Origin: Flavobacteriales bacterium UBA5869
GTDB lineage: Bacteria; Bacteroidota; Bacteroidia; Flavobacteriales_D; Crocinitomicaceae
DNA length: 9,597 nucleotides
Direction: 5' to 3'
Assembly: GCA_002432565.1 (NCBI GenBank)
Contig: DJFP01000252.1
Coordinates: 5,000 to 14,596, forward strand
A program made the translations under genes and the position numbers. This document shows positions 5,761 to 9,597 of this stretch, in pieces (the first letter of the stretch is position 1; every line of letters starts with the position of its first letter). A model generated the notes under the pieces. The model worked only from the letters and a program-made list of their open reading frames with translations, did not search any database and was not told where the DNA came from.

Positions 5761-8700
5761 TTAATACCCCAACTCCCAGCCTCTTTGCTTCATCACCCGG
5801 TGAAAAGTCACCAAGTCTTGTCCATTCGGGATTTGGGAATAACTGTTTCTGAAATGCGCATTCGGGCCTTCGATGGTCTCTGTTTCCAGGTTGTGGGGAA
5901 AAATAAATTCCTGCCGGGAAACCTGGATTTCTTCCAGTTCCTGCAAAAATCTTCTGAGCAGGTTCACCGATTCGTTTTCGGACAGTTCAAAATCTGCTGC
6001 TTTTACCGAGGAAAAAAAGTGCATTTCTTGTTTGGCGCGGGTCAAAAGTACATTCAACCTTTTGTGACCGTTGGCCTGGTTCAGCGGACCGAAACGCATT
6101 TGGAAGGAACCTTGTACCATCGCTGAAGCTGTTGGCGACATGCGATCCGGGTTTCGGGCGTAACCCAAACTGATAATCAGGCAGTCGGCCTCATCTCCCT
6201 GCACATTTTCCAATGCTTTGAAAAAACCGGTATTTTCTTCCTGTTTGATGGTAATCTGTTCCTGCACACGTGCCGAACAAGCTCTCCAAATCGTTTTCAG
6301 CTGTTCTTCCGAAAAAGCCACAATTCCGACGGATTGTTTGTCCCAATTACCGAAGGTTTCCAGGTAATTTGCTACTGCTTGTGCTTCCTGCAGGTTCCTG
6401 CGCTCTTCAAAAATCCCGTTTTCAACGTAGTGGTGAAAAAGCACCTGTTTTCGTTCCGGTGACGGATAAGCGATCAACTCATCCCTGTAAAAATGGGTGT
6501 TTGAAAAACGGATCAGCTCCGGGTATTCCGAGCGGTAATGATGTCTCAGCGGCACGCGTTCAAAATAGTAAGAGGCCTGGTGCAGCAAATCGTGGAAGCC
6601 AAAATTCTTCCCGAAATAGGAAGAAGGTGCCATCTGCTGTTCGTCACCGGCAACCAGTGCCCGTTTTGAGCGGAATAAAGAACCCAGTGCTCCTGGCAAA
6701 GGAAGCTGGCTTGCTTCGTCAAAAAGTACGAGGTCAAACAGTTCCGTTTCCAGCGGAAAATGGTCCGCCACCTGGTTGGGAGTTGCCAACCAGACCGGAA
6801 TCAGCAACTGCACCCACTCTTTGGCGTCACTGGCCAGTAATTTCCGGATGGTTATGTTGTTCCTGGTTTTTCCGAACTCTTTGACCAATAGTGATTTTCC
6901 CTTTTTTAATCGCGCCTTGAGTTCCTTCTGACCGGCAGAAAGCTTCTGGCCCGGAGTTCTCAAGAGTTCTTCGTAATCCGCAAATTGTTTTTGTACCTGA
7001 ACCCGTAATGAATGGGCAAAGTCTGCAAATTCTTTGTTTTCGGTTTCGATCAGTGTATCCAACCGTTCCTTCAATGCTTTTCCGGAAAACCAGACAATCT
7101 CCGGGTTCAAAGATTCTATTTTTCGAAGAGAACTAAACAGGATTAACGACTGAAGAGCTTCCCAGGAACCGACATCGTCCACCAACTGAAAGAAAAAGCG
7201 CGGAAGTAGTTTGAGGCTTTCATATATGGCACTCAAAGCAACAAAGTCTGTTTGTTTCCGGTTTAAAAAGTCAGACAAAACTACCTCATCTTTTAGTTCG
7301 AAATATCGCACCAGGTCCGATCTCAATTGAGTAAGATCCGAAGCAGATTCGAGGATAGCCAGGCGTTTTTTCCTGCTCCAGGAAGCAATTTCACTCAATA
7401 ACGAACCGCTTTCTTTCTCCAGGCCGGAAGCATACAAAATCCCCATTTCGAGGGCATGCAAACTTGCATCAAGACCCAATTCATGAAAATACGCTTCCAG
7501 TTCTTTCAATTTCTGTACATCTGCCTGGTAGGTCTTCCGGTTTTGAAGCGCAATTTCCGGTAAAACCGACGGATCGTTCAATAATCTGGCGATTGCTTTC
7601 TTTCGTTTTCGAAGCTGCAGCCAAGTTCGGGCTTGTTCCCAGGATTCCAGCTGACTTTTCGAAGGTTCCTGTTTCCAAATCCGGTTTTCTGATTCGATCG
7701 AAGCAAGATTTTCAGTCAGATCTTTTAGCAGCCGGACCTGTTTTTGGAATTTTTTCCACTCTTTAGGCTTCGAAATAAGCCGGCTGTATGGGGTGTATTG
7801 TTCGTTTTCTACCAATTGACACCTTCCCAAAACGGCAATCATCTTTTCCAGGTCGCCAAATGTGTTCAGTGAATCCAATTTAGCCTGCAATGCATTTAAT
7901 CGAATCAGAGAATCTTTGACCAGTTGATCGCCATTCCATTTTTCAAAAAATGCCGGTTTGAGTCCCTGGAGCTTGGAGAAACCGTTTAAATGCTGATCTA
8001 CCTGTTGAATGACGGACTTGTACTTCAACCATTCATCAATGGCAGGAACCAAACTGGAAAATTTTTCCGTTTGAATGGGGGTTTCACGAAGCAGCTCCTG
8101 TAATTCTTTATAGGAAACTCCGGCAAAATAATCCGGTGTGTTTAAACGGTCGAGCAGCAACTGCAGGTTTGCATGGAGCTGTTCCGAAAGTCTCAAATTT
8201 TGAACAGGTTTTATTTCCCTGCTCTCCAGCAAACTCCAGGTTTCTTTCAACTGTGCCAATAAGTCCTTCGATTTGGTTTGGCTGTGCACCACAAATGCAT
8301 GCCGGTCCAATTCCAGTTCGGAAAGCTTTTTTACCAGTACATCCAGGGCCGCTTTCTTTTCTGAAACGACCAAAGTCTTCAACTTGCTTTTGAGTGACTT
8401 TCCGAGAATATTGATTAAAACCTGCGATTTACCTGTTCCGGGAGGGCCTTGCAGCAATACATTGTTTGTGTTCAAAGTGGTAAAAACCCGCTTTTGGTCT
8501 ACATCGGCCGGGTAGATCAGATCTGCCGGCAAGTCCAATTCCTTTACAGGTTCAAAATCATTGCCCAGCAATTGCTCCACCAGCGCACTTTTAGTTTCTG
8601 ATCGCTCGATACCTTCCAATTCGCGCAAAAGATGAAACCGGTGGTAATGGAAATTGCCGGCATAAATATCGTGTGAGATTTCCACTTCGAGATGTAGATC

Positions 8701-9219
8701 CTTAAACTGATCACTAATCCATTCCAGTTTTTCTGACAAGTTTAATTCCTCCGGCAAATCATCCAATGCTGTTTTATTCAGCTCAGAATAAAGGAACCGG
8801 ATGTATGGATTTATTTCCGCAGCCTCTTCCAGTAATTCCAATTGAAGTGTGTTGGTTAGACGCGTATATTCCCAATTCAACGGAATGATTAACAAAGGAG
8901 ACTGAATACTTACTGATTGGATGTTTGAAGAAACCGTACCAAAAACCAGGCACAGCGAGTTTACATCAGATTCCAGGCGGAACTTATTCGCTGTCTGCCA
9001 AAGGGATTTCCACTTACTGTCTAACGGGACCTGGAATTTAGCTGTCGGCAGTTTCTCCAGGTGAATCAGCGAATGGACCGATTCTCCCAGGTTTACCAGC
9101 ATGTCCGTTTTCGGCATGTCCGACAAGGCATGGATAAAATCGCTGATATTTCCTGTTGAATAACTCATTGAATCTGAAAAGCGAAAATAATGAAAAGGTA
9201 GGGACGAAAAATTTTTCAT
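5761..9219 (-). CDS. DUF4011-like superfamily 1 (UPF1-like) helicase
   Basis: This 1152-residue protein is probably a cytoplasmic nucleic-acid helicase or translocase driven by ATP hydrolysis. Residues about 40-205 follow the DUF4011 pattern (VNSLCLVFG at 86-94, PLLIIPLNWEYTR at 108-120, INPYIRFL at 136-143). Helicase motifs follow: Walker A GPPGTGKS (258-265), Walker B LFDEAS (832-837), motif III GDEQQMAP (858-865), HYRS (894-897), motif V VQGDEADCLIISLGY (1006-1020) and motif VI RLNVLLTRAK (1054-1063). Key residues K264, D834, E835 and R1061 are intact. About 500 residues, largely helical and charged, separate motif Ia from motif II. No nuclease domain follows motif VI. The ATG at 9219 has GAGG five bases upstream, but a palindrome covers it; the ATG at 9168 (residue 18) is an alternative start. 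Relatives occur in repair and anti-phage contexts, but no defence partner is visible here. Family call is firm, role is not. Confidence 0.88.
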   Translation of the reverse strand: MKNFSSLPFHYFRFSDSMSYSTGNISDFIHALSDMPKTDMLVNLGESVHSLIHLEKLPTAKFQVPLDSKWKSLWQTANKFRLESDVNSLCLVFGTVSSNIQSVSIQSPLLIIPLNWEYTRLTNTLQLELLEEAAEINPYIRFLYSELNKTALDDLPEELNLSEKLEWISDQFKDLHLEVEISHDIYAGNFHYHRFHLLRELEGIERSETKSALVEQLLGNDFEPVKELDLPADLIYPADVDQKRVFTTLNTNNVLLQGPPGTGKSQVLINILGKSLKSKLKTLVVSEKKAALDVLVKKLSELELDRHAFVVHSQTKSKDLLAQLKETWSLLESREIKPVQNLRLSEQLHANLQLLLDRLNTPDYFAGVSYKELQELLRETPIQTEKFSSLVPAIDEWLKYKSVIQQVDQHLNGFSKLQGLKPAFFEKWNGDQLVKDSLIRLNALQAKLDSLNTFGDLEKMIAVLGRCQLVENEQYTPYSRLISKPKEWKKFQKQVRLLKDLTENLASIESENRIWKQEPSKSQLESWEQARTWLQLRKRKKAIARLLNDPSVLPEIALQNRKTYQADVQKLKELEAYFHELGLDASLHALEMGILYASGLEKESGSLLSEIASWSRKKRLAILESASDLTQLRSDLVRYFELKDEVVLSDFLNRKQTDFVALSAIYESLKLLPRFFFQLVDDVGSWEALQSLILFSSLRKIESLNPEIVWFSGKALKERLDTLIETENKEFADFAHSLRVQVQKQFADYEELLRTPGQKLSAGQKELKARLKKGKSLLVKEFGKTRNNITIRKLLASDAKEWVQLLIPVWLATPNQVADHFPLETELFDLVLFDEASQLPLPGALGSLFRSKRALVAGDEQQMAPSSYFGKNFGFHDLLHQASYYFERVPLRHHYRSEYPELIRFSNTHFYRDELIAYPSPERKQVLFHHYVENGIFEERRNLQEAQAVANYLETFGNWDKQSVGIVAFSEEQLKTIWRACSARVQEQITIKQEENTGFFKALENVQGDEADCLIISLGYARNPDRMSPTASAMVQGSFQMRFGPLNQANGHKRLNVLLTRAKQEMHFFSSVKAADFELSENESVNLLRRFLQELEEIQVSRQEFIFPHNLETETIEGPNAHFRNSYSQIPNGQDLVTFHRVMKQRGWELGY

Positions 9220-9227
9220 CCCTACCT
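9196..9227. promoter_or_regulatory. 32-bp near-perfect palindrome between divergent genes
   Basis: The 16-bp arms AGGTAGGGACGAAAAA (9196-9211) and TTTTTCATCCCTACCT (9212-9227) pair at 15 of 16 positions with no spacer. The one mismatch (9205/9218) becomes a G·U wobble in minus-strand RNA but a C/A mismatch in plus-strand RNA. The structure includes the helicase ATG at 9219 and its AGG-rich upstream sequence. A T-rich stretch follows on the minus strand. It could be a protein operator, a start-codon-masking hairpin or an attenuator. Confidence 0.6.
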
Positions 9228-9241
9228 CGTTCCAGAATTAT

Positions 9242-9249
9242 TAAATTTG
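9242..9249 (+). promoter_or_regulatory. Bacteroidota -7 promoter element (TAAATTTG)
   Basis: TAAATTTG is an exact match to the TAnnTTTG -7 element. It would place the start of transcription near 9256, about 22 nt before the ATG at 9278. The -33 position would fall on or just beside the right arm of the palindrome, where no TTG is seen, so a protein bound to the palindrome could affect this promoter. Confidence 0.42.
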
Positions 9250-9277
9250 TCTTTCGATAAAATTGAATCCATTTTCT

Positions 9278-9597
9278 ATGAAAGAACAAGATATGAAATT
9301 CGGTACCAAAGCAATTCATGCGGGTGTACAGCCTGATCCGACTACCGGGGCAATCATGACTCCGATTTTTCAAACTTCAACTTACGTCCAGGAATCACCG
9401 GGAGTAAATAAAGGTTTCGGATATGCCAGAGGAAAAAACCCGACGCGTGAAGCACTTCAGGCGAATATCGCTGCGTTGGAAAATGGAAAGCATTGTGTTT
9501 GTTTTAGTAGTGGTGTTGCGGCAACGGATGCCGTTCTGAAATTATTGCAGCCGGGCGACGAAGTTATTACAGGTGATGATTTGTATGGCGGAACATA
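9278..9597 (+). CDS. Cystathionine gamma-synthase/lyase family PLP enzyme, N-terminal part
   Basis: An open frame of 106 codons runs from the ATG at 9278 off the right edge. An in-frame ATG at 9293 (residue 6, giving MKFGTKAIHAG) is an equally good start by family resemblance. The sequence follows the trans-sulfuration family closely: TKAIHAGVQPDPTTGAIM, then PIFQTSTYVQ, GYARGKNPTR at 48-57 (with the Tyr and Arg that bind PLP phosphate from the partner subunit), LEN, CFSSGVAATDAVL at 75-87 (cofactor phosphate loop), LLQPGDEVITGDDLYGGT at 89-106. Members are cytoplasmic tetramers acting in methionine and cysteine metabolism. The catalytic lysine and the residues that separate synthase, beta-lyase, gamma-lyase and O-acetylhomoserine sulfhydrylase lie outside the window, so the exact reaction is undecided. 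It is transcribed divergently from the helicase gene. Confidence 0.88.
   Translation, partial: MKEQDMKFGTKAIHAGVQPDPTTGAIMTPIFQTSTYVQESPGVNKGFGYARGKNPTREALQANIAALENGKHCVCFSSGVAATDAVLKLLQPGDEVITGDDLYGGT

Noticed and set aside
6270..6884. Plus-strand open frame of 204 codons
   Set aside because: It lies entirely opposite helicase motifs II to V, which are clearly coding on the minus strand. The translation is low-complexity Pro/Ser/Arg-rich, typical of an antisense shadow.
5761..9219. Complete Hhe-like or other helicase-based defence system
   Set aside because: The helicase core and DUF4011-like start fit, but I see no Vsr-like or other nuclease domain and no partner gene. The neighbours are T9SS cargo and a metabolic enzyme.
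9250..9277. SAM-type riboswitch ahead of the trans-sulfuration gene
   Set aside because: SAM-II elements occur before such genes, but the predicted leader is only about 22 nt and no pseudoknot-like pattern was found. The palindrome lies upstream of the likely transcription start.

Overview
The window looks like a chromosomal stretch from a Bacteroidota bacterium, most likely Flavobacteriales and perhaps Crocinitomicaceae/Fluviicola-like. Three predicted secreted proteins end in type IX secretion system (T9SS) C-terminal sorting domains, one of type A and two of type B (CHU_C, 'gliding motility-associated C-terminal' type). A fourth gene begins like an M36 fungalysin-type metallopeptidase. Two intergenic sites match the Bacteroidota -7 promoter element TAnnTTTG exactly. 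The family-level placement is an impression from the style of the tail-fibre-domain/T9SS protein, not a measured result.

Layout, left to right. Positions 1-524 (minus) hold the N-terminal part of a secreted M36-like metallopeptidase; its catalytic part lies beyond the left edge. Positions 525-732 are intergenic, with a clear intrinsic terminator (673-707) for the gene to its right. Positions 733-3255 (minus) encode an 840-residue secreted fibre-like protein with two tandem S74-type intramolecular chaperone modules, a coiled coil and a type A T9SS signal. Three bases upstream ends a 317-residue type B T9SS protein with a propeller-like repeat (3259-4212, minus). After about 385 AT-rich non-coding bases comes a second type B T9SS protein (4599-5624, minus). 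These three genes point the same way and could form one secretion-cargo transcription unit read from near 5650 down to the terminator at 673-707. The two type B genes are visibly lower in GC than the genes on either side.

Positions 5761-9219 (minus) encode a 1152-residue superfamily 1 (UPF1-like) helicase with a DUF4011-like N-terminus, a very long insert between motifs Ia and II, and no recognisable nuclease domain. From 9278 (plus, divergent, cut by the right edge) runs a PLP-dependent trans-sulfuration enzyme of the cystathionine gamma-synthase/lyase family.

The secreted genes plausibly act at the cell surface, but their targets cannot be read from sequence. The helicase and the trans-sulfuration enzyme are not obviously connected with them. 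The most interesting points are the tandem S74 modules placed before the T9SS anchor signal, and a 32-bp near-perfect palindrome between the divergent genes that covers the annotated helicase start codon. I did not see a complete new multi-gene system. No RNA genes, CRISPR arrays or insertion sequences were recognised.
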